DNA of 64,000 nt from Arthrobacter sp. AFG20 (lineage in GTDB: Bacteria > Actinomycetota > Actinomycetes > Actinomycetales > Micrococcaceae), in NCBI RefSeq assembly GCF_002892795.1, contig NZ_PJMC01000004.1, forward strand, positions 186,001-250,000. Direction: 5' to 3'. Made by a program: the position numbers and the translations under genes. The number at the start of each line of letters is the position of its first letter. Positions within the stretch are counted from its first letter, which is position 1. This document shows, one piece after another, positions 1 to 8,279 of the stretch. The notes under the pieces are model-generated. The model was not told the origin of the DNA. It worked only from the letters and a program-made list of their open reading frames with translations, and searched no databases.

Positions 1-131
1 GCAATGTCCCGCTGGTCACCGATGTCGCCTCCGCGATTGGCACCACGAGCGAGTATGTCCTGATGTCCCTCGCGGCAGTCTACAAGGACCACCCGGACTA
101 CCAGGAGGGCTGGGCGGTCGACGGGCTGTGA
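1..131 (+). CDS. C-terminal end of a hypothetical protein, cut by the window edge
   Basis: The frame that starts at base 3 is open to a TGA at 129-131 and encodes the last 42 residues of a protein whose start lies outside the window. The tail ends LAAVYKDHPDYQEGWAVDGL. A Y-x-DHPDY-x-x-x-W ending is seen in small actinobacterial proteins of the DUF6221 type, so that is a possible family, but too little is visible to assign a function. It converges with the minus-strand DUF6766 gene, with only six bases between the two stop codons. Confidence 0.6.
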   Translation, partial: NVPLVTDVASAIGTTSEYVLMSLAAVYKDHPDYQEGWAVDGL

Positions 132-137
132 GCGGCG

Positions 138-812
138 CTAGCCAGTCGTGCCTGTGTCGTCGTGCGCCGAGCCCACGGGCTTGGACTCCGGTGAGCCGCG
201 CTGGCGGAGGTAGATCGACAGGACAACCATGGAACCGACGGCCAGGAACTCGGACTGCCAGTTCTGCAGGGTGCGGTTCCAGAACTCCGGCGATGCGATG
301 TACTCGCCCCAACTGGCCGGCTGCTGGAAGTTCTGGATCTGTTCCTGGTTGTAGTTGCTGTTGCCGGCAATCGACTGGACCAGCCAGGACAGGATGAAAA
401 TCAGCCCCATGGTGAGTCCCAGCGAGTTGGAGTAGAGGGTCCGGCGCCAGCCGGAGACGCGGGCCCACTTCGGGGACTTGGCGTTGCTGTACTCGCCCAC
501 GAGCTGTTCCTTGTCCGACTCCGGGCCGGGCTCATTCAGTTCCTTGGACTCCGGGGACCCCTTCTGCACCAGCCAGATGGTCGCGAAGATGTACAGCAGG
601 AACTGCAGGTACTCGGACTGCCAGTTTTCCGAGACGTCCACGGCAAAGTTCGACGACACCAGGTACTGCGCGAAGGTGATTTCCTCCAGCCCGGAGGCCA
701 CCTGCTCCTCATTGAATAGTGCGTGGCCGGTGAGCGCCTGGCCCAGTAGGGCCAGGAGGAAGATCAGGCCGAAGAAGAGGCTGAGGCCGTTGTTTCTGAG
801 CGCTTTTTTCAC
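138..812 (-). CDS. DUF6766 family integral membrane protein
   Basis: A 224-residue membrane protein of unknown function. It is built as an internal duplication: each half has a hydrophobic helix near its start (GLSLFFGLIFLLALLGQAL; GLTMGLIFILSWLVQ), a short loop with NWQSE(Y/F)L, a second helix, and a basic-then-GSPESK ending. This fits the DUF6766 family seen in actinobacteria and proteobacteria. I prefer the GTG at 812 because AGGCGG precedes it. An upstream TTG at 833 in the same frame would overlap the small peptide gene before it. It is the last gene of a minus-strand run from 1919 to 138. Family call is good; biochemical role is unknown. Confidence 0.85.
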   Translation of the reverse strand: MKKALRNNGLSLFFGLIFLLALLGQALTGHALFNEEQVASGLEEITFAQYLVSSNFAVDVSENWQSEYLQFLLYIFATIWLVQKGSPESKELNEPGPESDKEQLVGEYSNAKSPKWARVSGWRRTLYSNSLGLTMGLIFILSWLVQSIAGNSNYNQEQIQNFQQPASWGEYIASPEFWNRTLQNWQSEFLAVGSMVVLSIYLRQRGSPESKPVGSAHDDTGTTG

Positions 813-819
813 GGTCCGC

Positions 820-903
820 CTATCCCCGAACAAGTCCGATGGCCGCCATGTAGGCCAGTCCGCCGAAGATCAGGATGAGATACAGGGCAAAGCTCCAGCG
901 CAT
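820..903 (-). CDS. 27-residue single-span membrane peptide
   Basis: A small frame, ATG at 903 to TAG at 822-820, encodes 27 residues: a basic-aromatic start (MRWSF), a hydrophobic stretch (ALYLILIFGGLAYMAAIGLV) and RG at the end, as expected of a single-pass membrane peptide. A full GGAGG lies nine bases before the ATG, inside the end of the upstream lipoprotein gene, and the preferred start of the DUF6766 gene follows its stop by seven bases. The strong ribosome binding site and tight packing support translation as part of the operon. No family is recognised. It could help DUF6766 assemble, but that is inference. Confidence 0.6.
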   Translation of the reverse strand: MRWSFALYLILIFGGLAYMAAIGLVRG

Positions 904-904
904 T

Positions 905-1330
905 CTATTTGCCTCCCACTTCGCAGGTGTACGGTGCTTCTTCCCCGTTGGGGGTGCAGCCGGCGCCTGTTATTTTCCAGCCCGCGTCGGAGGCAGCCAG
1001 GAAGACGGTGTCGTTCTCGAACTCCACGAAGGCGTTACGGCCGAACTGCTCGGTGCCCAGCAGTTTTCCCGGGTCAGTGAATTGGGCCTTTTCCAGCTGG
1101 CCCTCGCAGGTGCCCGCATCACCGGAGCGGGCGGTCTCCTCCCGCGTCTTGGACTGGAGCAGCGAGCACGCCGCCGTCATGTCGGAACCGGCCACGTCCC
1201 GGTGGAACGCTTCAGCTGCCTCTGCAGCCGCCGTTCCCTCCGGGGCGCACCCCGAAAGTACGCCCCCCGACAGCGCCAGCAGGGTGAGGAGCCCAAACTG
1301 CAGGCCGCCGACACCCCTATGCGTCTTCAC
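905..1330 (-). CDS. Secreted lipoprotein of unknown function
   Basis: A 141-residue protein with a lipoprotein signal: basic start (MKTHR), hydrophobic core and the lipobox LSGC, with the lipidated cysteine near residue 28. The mature part contains a segment typical of a small secreted actinobacterial family (AFHRDVAGSDMTAACSLL) and further cysteines that could form disulfides. The GTG at 1330 is chosen because the frame further upstream reads through the neighbouring gene and lacks a signal peptide. It overlaps the end of the upstream gene by 14 bases, so the two are probably co-transcribed and coupled. Function unknown. Confidence 0.75.
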   Translation of the reverse strand: MKTHRGVGGLQFGLLTLLALSGGVLSGCAPEGTAAAEAAEAFHRDVAGSDMTAACSLLQSKTREETARSGDAGTCEGQLEKAQFTDPGKLLGTEQFGRNAFVEFENDTVFLAASDAGWKITGAGCTPNGEEAPYTCEVGGK

Positions 1331-1919
1331 GTTCGGGGTTCTCGAGCCGGAAGAAGTTGGACTGCGTTCCGTCAGTGCGCTGCTCCTGGTAAATGAAATT
1401 GAGGCGGCGCCCGTCAAACGTTTTGAACCATTCCTCCCAGCTGACGCGGCGCAGGTTGCTGTCCTCGCCGCCAAAATCGATGCGCAGAACGCCCAGGTGG
1501 TCGCCATGCTCGGTGCCTTCTACCGTGGCCGGAACTCCGCCGCGTTCGTCAGCCCACTGCCTGATCACCTCGTGGTGGGTTGTGGCCAGGCTGCGGCCTT
1601 CCCGTTCGGGTTCGTCCTCCGTGGACGTGACCTCCTGCGAATACTTCAACGAGCTGGATGATGCGTCGCCGTGCCGGATCTTGCCGCCTTCGGGTCCGGC
1701 ACCCAGAGCGTCGGCGTCAGCACCGCCGTCGTTGTTGCCGGCGCCTTCGGACCGGGCGTTGGCAACCTCCTTCACCAGCTCCTCCTTGCGCATGCCGGAG
1801 GCCCCGCTGATGTTTTCATCCCTGGCCTCCTGGCGGAGTTCATCCACCTTCATCTCGCGCAGCTCGGTCTCGCTGACCTCCGGGGTGTCCGGCGTTTGGT
1901 TACCCGGCTTGTCACTCAT
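1317..1919 (-). CDS. Rho-N/SAP-like domain protein of unknown function
   Basis: A 200-residue soluble acidic protein. Residues about 18-55 (ETELREMKVDELRQEARDEN then GMRKEELVKEV) match the short helix-extended-loop-helix of Rho termination factor N-terminal or SAP-type nucleic-acid-binding modules. A low-complexity Gly/Asp/Ser linker follows. The C-terminal half (TTHHEVIRQWADERGG ... WEEWFKTFDGRRLNFIYQE) is a compact conserved domain often seen downstream of such modules. GAGGAGGAATT precedes the ATG. It heads the minus-strand run that continues with the lipoprotein, the 27-residue peptide and DUF6766. An AT-rich stretch at 1945-1975 is the likely promoter region. Confidence 0.75.
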   Translation of the reverse strand: MSDKPGNQTPDTPEVSETELREMKVDELRQEARDENISGASGMRKEELVKEVANARSEGAGNNDGGADADALGAGPEGGKIRHGDASSSSLKYSQEVTSTEDEPEREGRSLATTHHEVIRQWADERGGVPATVEGTEHGDHLGVLRIDFGGEDSNLRRVSWEEWFKTFDGRRLNFIYQEQRTDGTQSNFFRLENPEREDA

Positions 1920-1970
1920 GGCAATTCCTCCTCGTGCAGGACGTCAACAATTACTAAGGCTACTTATTGT

Positions 1971-2114
1971 TTAGTCCGTGCTGCGCGCGCCGTCAAGCTG
2001 TCCCATCCACGCCAAATGGCTCTCCCACGCGTTCACGTGGTCCGCTGCGAGGAGGACCAGCCAGTGGGCGGCCCGGCCTTCGCTGTACCGGTAGGCGAAG
2101 CTGCGCAGTCGCCT
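1971..2114 (-). pseudogene. Possible remnant of a small gene: protein-like frame without a start codon
   Basis: Between a TGA at 2117-2115 and a TAA at 1973-1971 the minus strand encodes 47 residues with protein-like composition, including SFAYRYSEGRAAHWL and DHVNAWESHLAW. It has no ATG, GTG or TTG in its first half. An ATG at 2118-2116 overlaps the upstream stop in another frame, so a single-base shift could have separated start from body. No family is recognised. It may be a decayed small gene or a chance frame between the dipeptidase and the Rho-N-like gene. Confidence 0.25.
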
Positions 2115-2169
2115 TCATTTGTTGCCGTCTTGGAAGGAACCGGCTTCTTTCGTTCCGGAGCACGTGCCC

Positions 2170-3558
2170 TTAGTCCTGCCGCCCGAGTTCGTCCCACAGG
2201 AAGGCCAGCGTCGCTGCGCCGGCCTTCAAAACGTCGATGTTCACGCTTTCGTCGCTGTCGTGCCAGTTGTCCTCCACCAGCCCGGTCCCGAAAAAGACCA
2301 CCGGGACATTCAGGGCGGAGGCGAGAAGGTCAGCGGGTCCGCCACCTGCGTTTCCCATTCGTCCCACGTTGCTTGCCCCGAACCCCTTTGCCATTGCCGC
2401 TGAAAGGGCCTCAACAAATACGCAGTCCGGGGTTCGGTAGGCTTCCTGGGCGGTCTCGGTTTCCACCGACAGCTCGTAGGCATAGCGGTCACTGATGGTC
2501 GCGGCAACCCAGCGCCGGAGCTGGTCAGCGACTTCATTCACTTTCTGCCCGGAGACGGTGCGGATGCTGAGGTCAGCCGACGCCATCGACGGAACCGCGG
2601 CGCGGGCGACGCCGATGGGGTCACCGGCCGCCATCGCAATGACTTCGACGGCGGGACGCTCCCACAGCCGCTCCGGAACGGTGTAGCCCTCCTCGCCGCC
2701 GATGCTGCGGGTATGGGAACGCTCCAGCCAGTCCTCGGGGTCGAACGGGAGCGCCGCCAGTTCGGCGCGGCGGCGCGGGGAAATCTCCTCGACGTCGTCG
2801 TAGAAGCCCGGGAGCGTGATCCTACCTTTCTGGTCATGCAGCTGCGCAAGCACGCTGCTGAGCTCGAATGCGGGGTTGGGTGCGGTGCCGGACACCGCGC
2901 CGCTGTGAATGTCAGTGAGCGGACCGTAGATCTCGAGCCGCGCACCGAGCATGCCGCGGATGCTGGTACAGAGGGCCGGATGGTCGGCCCGCCACAGCAG
3001 TGTGTCGGAGAAGATCACCACGTCCGCATCCAGCCGGGACCGGTTCTCCCGAAGAATGTCTGCCAGTCCCGGGGATCCCGCCTCTTCCTCCCCTTCGACG
3101 ATCACCTTCAGGTTCACGGCCGGTGCCGTGCGCCCCGTAGCGTGAAGGTAGCCGCGGAGGCCCCAGATGTGTGCCAGCACCTGGCCCTTGGCATCCGAAC
3201 TTCCACGGCCGTAGAGGCGACCGTCCCGCGTTACGGGGTCGAACGGGGAGGTCTGGTCCCAGTTCTCTTCTTTGACGGCGCGGACGTCATGGTGGCTGTA
3301 GATAAGAACGGTGGGGGCACCCGGAGCGCTGGACCATTCGGCGAAGACCGCAGGACCCTCTGCCCCCTCCCAGATCTCCGTTGTGGGGAACCCAACGTCG
3401 CGCAGTTCTCCGGCCAGCCAGTTGGCTGACCGGGTCAGGTTGTGTTTGCGCTCGGGAACGCCTGCCACCGACGGTATGCGGACCCACTCGGTCAGCCGCT
3501 CCAGGAGGAGGGGAGTGTGGGCGTCGACATAGTTACGAACGCCGTCGTCGATGTCCAT
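2170..3558 (-). CDS. M20/M25/M40 family dipeptidase
   Basis: A 462-residue zinc metallopeptidase that should cleave dipeptides or related amide bonds in the cytoplasm. The M20 signatures are in order: the first metal motif SHHDV at residues 88-92, GRGSSDAKGQ around 118-126 with the bridging aspartate, EGEEEAGS around 155-162 with the catalytic glutamate, then a dimerisation domain and a late histidine motif (WHDSDE). Length is normal for this subfamily. The ATG at 3558 is preferred over an upstream in-frame TTG because AGGAG precedes it with good spacing. It starts 21 bases after the stop of the YbdK-like gene, so the two are probably one operon. Confidence 0.9.
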   Translation of the reverse strand: MDIDDGVRNYVDAHTPLLLERLTEWVRIPSVAGVPERKHNLTRSANWLAGELRDVGFPTTEIWEGAEGPAVFAEWSSAPGAPTVLIYSHHDVRAVKEENWDQTSPFDPVTRDGRLYGRGSSDAKGQVLAHIWGLRGYLHATGRTAPAVNLKVIVEGEEEAGSPGLADILRENRSRLDADVVIFSDTLLWRADHPALCTSIRGMLGARLEIYGPLTDIHSGAVSGTAPNPAFELSSVLAQLHDQKGRITLPGFYDDVEEISPRRRAELAALPFDPEDWLERSHTRSIGGEEGYTVPERLWERPAVEVIAMAAGDPIGVARAAVPSMASADLSIRTVSGQKVNEVADQLRRWVAATISDRYAYELSVETETAQEAYRTPDCVFVEALSAAMAKGFGASNVGRMGNAGGGPADLLASALNVPVVFFGTGLVEDNWHDSDESVNIDVLKAGAATLAFLWDELGRQD

Positions 3559-3579
3559 CGGTGCTCCTGTCGAAGTCAA

Positions 3580-4755
3580 TCAGCTGGCTGGGAGGCGCCG
3601 GGACCGGCGACGCGCGGTGTCGGCCGTCCCGTGCGTGCAGTCGATGGCCTCCATCACCACCGCGGTTAGGCTCTGGCTGTTCATCATCGTTTTGCGTTGT
3701 CGTTGTGCGCCTGTCCCGGAAGTGAGGATCCGGGCCAGTCCCAGGGTGACCTGCTCCTCGTCCCCGCTGGCGGCGAGAGCGGGGCGGACATACGTCAGGA
3801 GGGCCTGCACAGCTTCGGTGGCCGGGCATGGCATGTTCAGCAGCGGATGCAGAAGCGTGCCTTCCACTCCCGCCTCGCTGGCCTTCCACACCGCCAGGCG
3901 CAGTTGCGCGGCGGACAGGCGCGGCGCCGAAATACCGGCCCGCCAGTCCTGGGACGCCCGTTCCACGAGTGCCCGAACAATGGCCGCTATTGCCGTCGCA
4001 TGCCCGGCGTCCATGCAGACGTCCGCAATGCGCACCTCAACCGTCGGATGGTTGCGGGAGAGCCGCGCATCGAAGTACACCATTCCCTCGTCGAGGAGGA
4101 CACCGGTGGCGAGCAGCGACTGGACGTGACGGCGATACGCCCGTTCGGATCCGAACCGTTCGCAAGGTCCCGCCGTCGGCCACCGGTTCCATGCTTGGTA
4201 GCGGAAGCTAGCGTAGCCGCTGTCGCTTCCCTGCCAGAACGGGGAATTGGTGCTCAGCGCCAGCAGCACAGGCAGCCAGACACGGATCCGATCCAGGACA
4301 GCCACCCCTTCCTCTCCTGACGTGACATGGACGTGGACATGCAAGCCACAGGTGAGTTGCTCCCTCAGGGTCAACCCGAATCGGGTTGCCATGTTCAGGT
4401 AACGGGGATCGGGCACGAGGGTCGGAAGGACGGGTATGGGGCTGGTGGCGAGCGCCACCGCTCGTGCGCCCATCGACCGGGCGGCCTCATCAGCCAGCGT
4501 TCGGCCCGCGCGGATGGCCTCCGCCATCTCTTGCAGGGTGGAACAGACGGGGCCAACAACCTCCAGTTGCTCCTGCTTCACCTCTAAGGCCAAAGCTGGC
4601 GCCTTGCCGGACGGTGGGCGTCGCGCATGAAGTTGCAGTGACAGTTCCGCCGCAGGTACGGGCTGCCCTGTGATGGGGTCCACGAGCAGGAATTCCTCTT
4701 CGACGCCGAAGGTTCTCAGAAGCCTGCCGGCTGGAGGGATGCCTGGCCTTTTCAT
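3580..4755 (-). CDS. YbdK-like carboxylate-amine ligase (glutamate-cysteine ligase 2 family)
   Basis: A 391-residue protein of the GCS2 superfamily, ATP-dependent enzymes that join a carboxylate to an amine with weak gamma-glutamyl-cysteine ligase activity in E. coli YbdK. The family opening RTFGVEEEFLLVD is near residues 14-26. Further signatures are CGLHVHVHV (metal and substrate binding) and PTVEVRIADVC near residue 250. The C-terminus is unusually basic (ARRRSRRLPAS). I chose the ATG at 4755 because homologues start a few residues before RTFGVEEE. An ATG at 4809 in the same frame is possible, and neither has a strong ribosome binding site. It lies 21 bases upstream of the dipeptidase, which suggests shared handling of small peptides. 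Confidence 0.82.
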   Translation of the reverse strand: MKRPGIPPAGRLLRTFGVEEEFLLVDPITGQPVPAAELSLQLHARRPPSGKAPALALEVKQEQLEVVGPVCSTLQEMAEAIRAGRTLADEAARSMGARAVALATSPIPVLPTLVPDPRYLNMATRFGLTLREQLTCGLHVHVHVTSGEEGVAVLDRIRVWLPVLLALSTNSPFWQGSDSGYASFRYQAWNRWPTAGPCERFGSERAYRRHVQSLLATGVLLDEGMVYFDARLSRNHPTVEVRIADVCMDAGHATAIAAIVRALVERASQDWRAGISAPRLSAAQLRLAVWKASEAGVEGTLLHPLLNMPCPATEAVQALLTYVRPALAASGDEEQVTLGLARILTSGTGAQRQRKTMMNSQSLTAVVMEAIDCTHGTADTARRRSRRLPAS

Positions 4756-4987
4756 TGAAAGATTCAATGCAGTTCCTAGGGGAAAGAGGCCTGCGGCCCA
4801 GTGTCGCATGGGCCAGCCGCCGGTGGAGCTGACAGCCCTCCTGCACGAGCCACCATCATCGGCCCGCTCGAAGAAAACAGGCTGCTGATCTCTTCAGATT
4901 ACCCATCAAGGCGGGCTGCCGGAAGAGCGCGTTCGGTTGGCGGCTCCGGGCCTTTGCTCCCCCCTGGCGTAGGGGTAGCGTACGCCT

Positions 4988-5500
4988 ATGGCCAGACAGG
5001 GACACCTTCGCGGAGCAGCCGGAATTCCCCCGTCGAAGGCTGGGGGCATTCTCTTCGGGCTGGGCCTTGGCGGCTTCGTGGACGGCATCGTCCTGCACCA
5101 GATCCTGCAGTGGCACCACATGGTGAGCAACACCCGCGATCACCCGGTAAACACGGTGGCCGGACTGGAGGTGAACACACTCGTGGACGGGTTTTTCCAC
5201 CTCGTGATGTGGCTGCTGGTCCTTGCAGCGTCCGTCGTCACCATCAGCGCGTGGCGCCAGGGGAGGCTGGCACCTAACTGGAGCTTTCATTTCGGCCTGG
5301 TGCTCGCCGGTTGGGGGATCTTCAACGTCGTGGAAGGCCTCGTGGATCACCAGCTGCTCCAGGTCCACCACGTCCGGGATGATCTGGGAGGCCCCCTGGT
5401 CTGGGACATGGGGTTCCTGGCTGTCAGCCTGCTGCTAACCGCTGGCGGCTGGCTGCTCCATAGGCGGGGCCTGGCTGCGCTTGCGATCAGAAGCGGCTGA
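4988..5500 (+). CDS. DUF2243 family membrane protein
   Basis: A 170-residue protein with four predicted membrane helices. It carries the DUF2243 signature: GGFVDGIVLHQILQWHHM near residues 28-45, then LVDGFFHLVMW, and a mirrored second half with GIFNVVEGLVDHQLLQVHHV. The conserved histidines and acidic residues within membrane segments suggest metal or haem contact, but the function of the family is not known to me. It stands alone on the plus strand, divergent from the YbdK-like gene. Confidence 0.9.
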   Translation: MARQGHLRGAAGIPPSKAGGILFGLGLGGFVDGIVLHQILQWHHMVSNTRDHPVNTVAGLEVNTLVDGFFHLVMWLLVLAASVVTISAWRQGRLAPNWSFHFGLVLAGWGIFNVVEGLVDHQLLQVHHVRDDLGGPLVWDMGFLAVSLLLTAGGWLLHRRGLAALAIRSG

Positions 5501-5598
5501 CTTATGCTGGCGCCGGATCACTGCTATTTTGGCATGACCGACCGTTGCCTGCCGTCCCTTGTTGGCGGTGCAGGCTGTTGTTTTAGGAGGTTGCTTCG

Positions 5599-5937
5599 AT
5601 GAACGATATTCCTGGACACGATGAACTGCCGCTTGCCGACTACGACCACATTCCCAGCGGAACCTTGCCGTCCCGGATCTCGGGACTCGACGAGGGCGGC
5701 GTGGGTCAGCTGTTGGAGTACGAGCGGGCGCACGGCAACAGGCTTCCGGTCGTGCAGATACTGGAGCACCGCTTGGAGGCCCTCAAATCCGGCGTCGAAC
5801 CCGGCGGATCCACCGCACCGCCCACCCCGGAAGTCAGCGAGGCCCAGGGCGGATCGAAGGTAACTCCGGCAACGTCAGGACCGCCGATCAATCCGCCTTC
5901 CCAGGGCGTCCCCACGAACCCTGCCCAGCCGCGCTGA
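5599..5937 (+). CDS. Small acidic DUF8129-like protein
   Basis: A 112-residue soluble protein. Residues 10-70 form a compact domain (LPLADYDHIPSGTLPSRIS, then LLEYERAHGNRLPVVQILEHR) of a kind common in Micrococcales and probably DUF8129. The last 40 residues are Pro/Gly/Ser-rich and look disordered. A near-perfect AGGAGG lies eight bases before the ATG. It is a single gene, convergent with the minus-strand GAF-ANTAR operon. The family assignment is from memory; the function is unknown. Confidence 0.7.
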   Translation: MNDIPGHDELPLADYDHIPSGTLPSRISGLDEGGVGQLLEYERAHGNRLPVVQILEHRLEALKSGVEPGGSTAPPTPEVSEAQGGSKVTPATSGPPINPPSQGVPTNPAQPR

Positions 5938-6004
5938 TCCAACTCCCTCAAACTCCCGACGGCGGAGCGGTGCGGCTTTTGCTGCCACCCGCGGGGCGAA
6001 CTGC

Positions 6005-6232
6005 TCAGTCACCGAAGGAATCGCCCAGTTCATAGAGGGCGTGGTCAAGGAGGTCCCGTTGGATGGGGCGCAGCATGTATGAGCCGTGGAGGTAGGCCTC
6101 GATCTCCATTGCCCCTGCATCGCCGCCGATGCTGAAGTAGTGCATCCACAGTTCGTCGACATCAAGGTCGGACCGCCGGAATGCGCGGGCCGTCCGGTCT
6201 CTTTGCGCCTCTCCATCAAGCTCCTCGGTCAT
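6005..6232 (-). CDS. Small hypothetical protein coupled to a GAF-ANTAR gene
   Basis: A 75-residue acidic protein with no recognised family. The body reads DVDELWMHYFSIGGDAGAMEIEAYLHG and continues with helical segments (RPIQRDLLDHALYELGD). Its ATG overlaps the TGA of the upstream GAF-ANTAR gene as ATGA, so translation is coupled. The arrangement suggests it works with, or is regulated like, the ANTAR protein, but this is inference. Confidence 0.7.
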   Translation of the reverse strand: MTEELDGEAQRDRTARAFRRSDLDVDELWMHYFSIGGDAGAMEIEAYLHGSYMLRPIQRDLLDHALYELGDSFGD

Positions 6233-6963
6233 GGGGCTTGGGAACCGAGGTCCGCTGCAGGTTCGATGATCCCCAGGGCCACTACGCTGAGCCGGAGGTT
6301 TTCCGTGCGTGCGCGGTTAGTCATGACCTGCAAGGCGTCCCTTTCATTCACCTGCAGCCGTTCCATGAGGGCGCCCTTGGCCATGTCGATGAGGCTCCGG
6401 CTATGCAGTGCGCCCTTAAGTGATTCGCTAAGTTGTGCGGCGCGTTCCCTGGTCTGGAGGTTGGACAGGATGAGTGCAGCGGGTCCAGCAAGGAGTGACA
6501 GGACCTGTTCGCTGCGTGCATCGAAGGCGTGTGCCCTGTCCGCGTAGACTTTCAGGGCTCCGATGGGCTCAAGCGCGCCGCTTCCGGTCACGTCCGGCAC
6601 CAGGAGTGGGACACTGATGCAGGACAGCAAACCGAGAGGGGCGCTGGCCCGGGCCCATTCCGGCCAGCGCTGGTCGAAGCGAAGATCGTCTACCCGCACG
6701 GTTTGGGCGCTTGCCCAGGCCGTGAGGCAAGGTCCCTCCCCGAGGTCGTACTGTAGGCGGTCCGCCTGCTTCACGAGGTTGTTTGTGGAGGCCGTGCTCG
6801 TCGGCCGGCCTTGGGCATCGATGAGTGTGCCACCCGCACCGACGCTGCCGGGCAGGCTTTCGTGGGCCGCTTGAGCCAGGTTGGCCACAGCCCGGTCTAC
6901 CACTGGCTCCGTCAGCAGCAGCCCCGCGACCCGCGCGAAGATCTCGGGCAGTTCGCCTGCCAT
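6229..6963 (-). CDS. GAF and ANTAR domain transcription antitermination regulator
   Basis: A 244-residue two-domain regulator. Residues about 20-165 form a GAF sensor (LQYDLGEGPCLTAW is the hallmark of this subfamily). Residues about 180-235 form an ANTAR RNA-binding domain (RSLIDMAKGALMERLQVNERDALQVM). ANTAR proteins bind twin hexanucleotide-loop hairpins in nascent RNA and prevent termination. No target of that kind is evident next to it. The ATG at 6963 is preferred over a GTG at 6993 because GGAAG precedes it. It is followed by the coupled 75-residue gene. Related proteins lie at 7083-7841 and 15208-15921. Confidence 0.88.
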   Translation of the reverse strand: MAGELPEIFARVAGLLLTEPVVDRAVANLAQAAHESLPGSVGAGGTLIDAQGRPTSTASTNNLVKQADRLQYDLGEGPCLTAWASAQTVRVDDLRFDQRWPEWARASAPLGLLSCISVPLLVPDVTGSGALEPIGALKVYADRAHAFDARSEQVLSLLAGPAALILSNLQTRERAAQLSESLKGALHSRSLIDMAKGALMERLQVNERDALQVMTNRARTENLRLSVVALGIIEPAADLGSQAP

Positions 6964-7082
6964 TGGGTGCTTCCGCGTCACGGGTGGCCTCACATGTCAT
7001 CAGTGTTGTGAACATCCCTTTTGGGGAGTTATTCGGCAGGTGCTCTCCATAATAGTCCCGGACCTCTACCCAGGCCTTGGAC

Positions 7083-7841
7083 CTACTGGTCCGCCTCGCC
7101 ATCACGGTATCGCCGATCCGGGAGCTCCGCACCATTGAGGATGTCCGTCGCGATCTGCCTTAGCTCTTGTTTGCTGGACCGCGCCATTTCATGGAGAAGT
7201 TTGGCTGCTTCCTCACGGCTGACGCGGGTCTGGGCCATGACGAGGCTAAGGGCGGCGTCGACTGCTGCCCTTGATTGCAGGGCGCCGTGCAATCCTTCCG
7301 GATGCACCCCGGAGCGGTGTACCCGAAGCGCCAGGCGGAGAATGCGGGACAGAGACACGCCGTACGATTCCACTGCCGCTATGGTCGCTGCGCCAAAGGT
7401 GGACGTGCTCAGGGCATAACAGTTCAAGGCTGCCGCTGCGTTGGCCCCTGCATCGATTGGAACGGCGAGGATTGACACAACGCCTTCGCCCGTCACCGCC
7501 TGTGAGTAACGGTGCCATCTCTTGGATGTTCTGAGGTCTTCGACCAGAACGGTGCGGTCTTCCCTCAATGCCGTCAGGCAGGGGCCGTCGTTGAACCCGT
7601 ACTGTTTCTCATCCATCTGCTTGGCGGTGTCGCTGCTGCTGGCCACGGTGGCCGGCCGCCCGTCGCGCTCGACCGAAATCGCACACAGCATCGGTTCGGG
7701 TGCTGCGAGCTTCGACGCCGAGAAAACGGTCAGCTCAAGGAGGAACTCGTCAAACCCCGGGCTTTCGAGCAGTAGGTCCTGCAACTGCTCGAGCGTTGGT
7801 GCGGGATTTTGCCCGGACGTCGGCGGCTGGCCAGCGGCCAT
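7083..7841 (-). CDS. GAF and ANTAR domain regulator
   Basis: A 252-residue paralogue of its neighbour. The GAF domain spans about 30-170 and has the subfamily motif KQYGFNDGPCLTALRE. The ANTAR domain is at about 190-240 (QSRAAVDAALSLVMAQTRVSREEAAKLLHEMARSS), with the AKG turn of the canonical domain replaced by ALS, so RNA binding may differ. It ends 119 bases before the start of the next GAF-ANTAR gene. Transcription of both from one promoter is possible but not required. The signal sensed cannot be read from the sequence. Confidence 0.87.
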   Translation of the reverse strand: MAAGQPPTSGQNPAPTLEQLQDLLLESPGFDEFLLELTVFSASKLAAPEPMLCAISVERDGRPATVASSSDTAKQMDEKQYGFNDGPCLTALREDRTVLVEDLRTSKRWHRYSQAVTGEGVVSILAVPIDAGANAAAALNCYALSTSTFGAATIAAVESYGVSLSRILRLALRVHRSGVHPEGLHGALQSRAAVDAALSLVMAQTRVSREEAAKLLHEMARSSKQELRQIATDILNGAELPDRRYRDGEADQ

Positions 7842-8036
7842 GAAATGCCCCGATCCACGTGGAGCCGGGTTGCCCGGTCCATTTCTCCGGCCTGATTTGA
7901 GGTCCGGTAACGATCGTGGACTGGTTTGCCTCCACGGCCAACGACGTGACGAACAGGTGGATCACGACCTTCAGCAGGATGCTGATGATCGCTTCGCCTT
8001 CACTTTTGAGCCTACTCCCTATCCGCCGGAACTACA

Positions 8037-8279
8037 TCAGCTGTCCTCATCCACAGTGCTGGGAATGCCGGTGCGGAACTTGATCAGCTTGTGGGAACCG
8101 TCGCAGTACGGCTTGATGGCGGAGGCGCCGCAGCGGCACAGGGCAACCGTGTTCCGATGCCGGGGTACCGGGTCGCCGGACGGGGTGACTATTTCGAAGT
8201 CGCCTCGGATCAGGATTGGCCCGTCCGGGCAGAGCACCACGGAGCTGGGGTCGCCTGGCTGCTTGGTCTCATGATCCAT
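8037..8279 (-). CDS. CDGSH iron-sulfur domain protein
   Basis: An 80-residue protein with a single CDGSH-type [2Fe-2S] motif, CRCGASAIKPYCDGSH, in the C-terminal half: three cysteines and one histidine in the C-x-C-...-C-D-G-S-H pattern that ligates a labile cluster. Proteins of this family are small redox or cluster-transfer factors. The ATG at 8279 overlaps the end of the glycosyltransferase gene by 11 bases; an ATG four codons earlier at 8291 is an alternative. It is the last gene of a three-gene overlapping operon with a haem-oxygenase-fold diiron protein, a pairing I recall from other actinobacteria. Confidence 0.88.
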   Translation of the reverse strand: MDHETKQPGDPSSVVLCPDGPILIRGDFEIVTPSGDPVPRHRNTVALCRCGASAIKPYCDGSHKLIKFRTGIPSTVDEDS

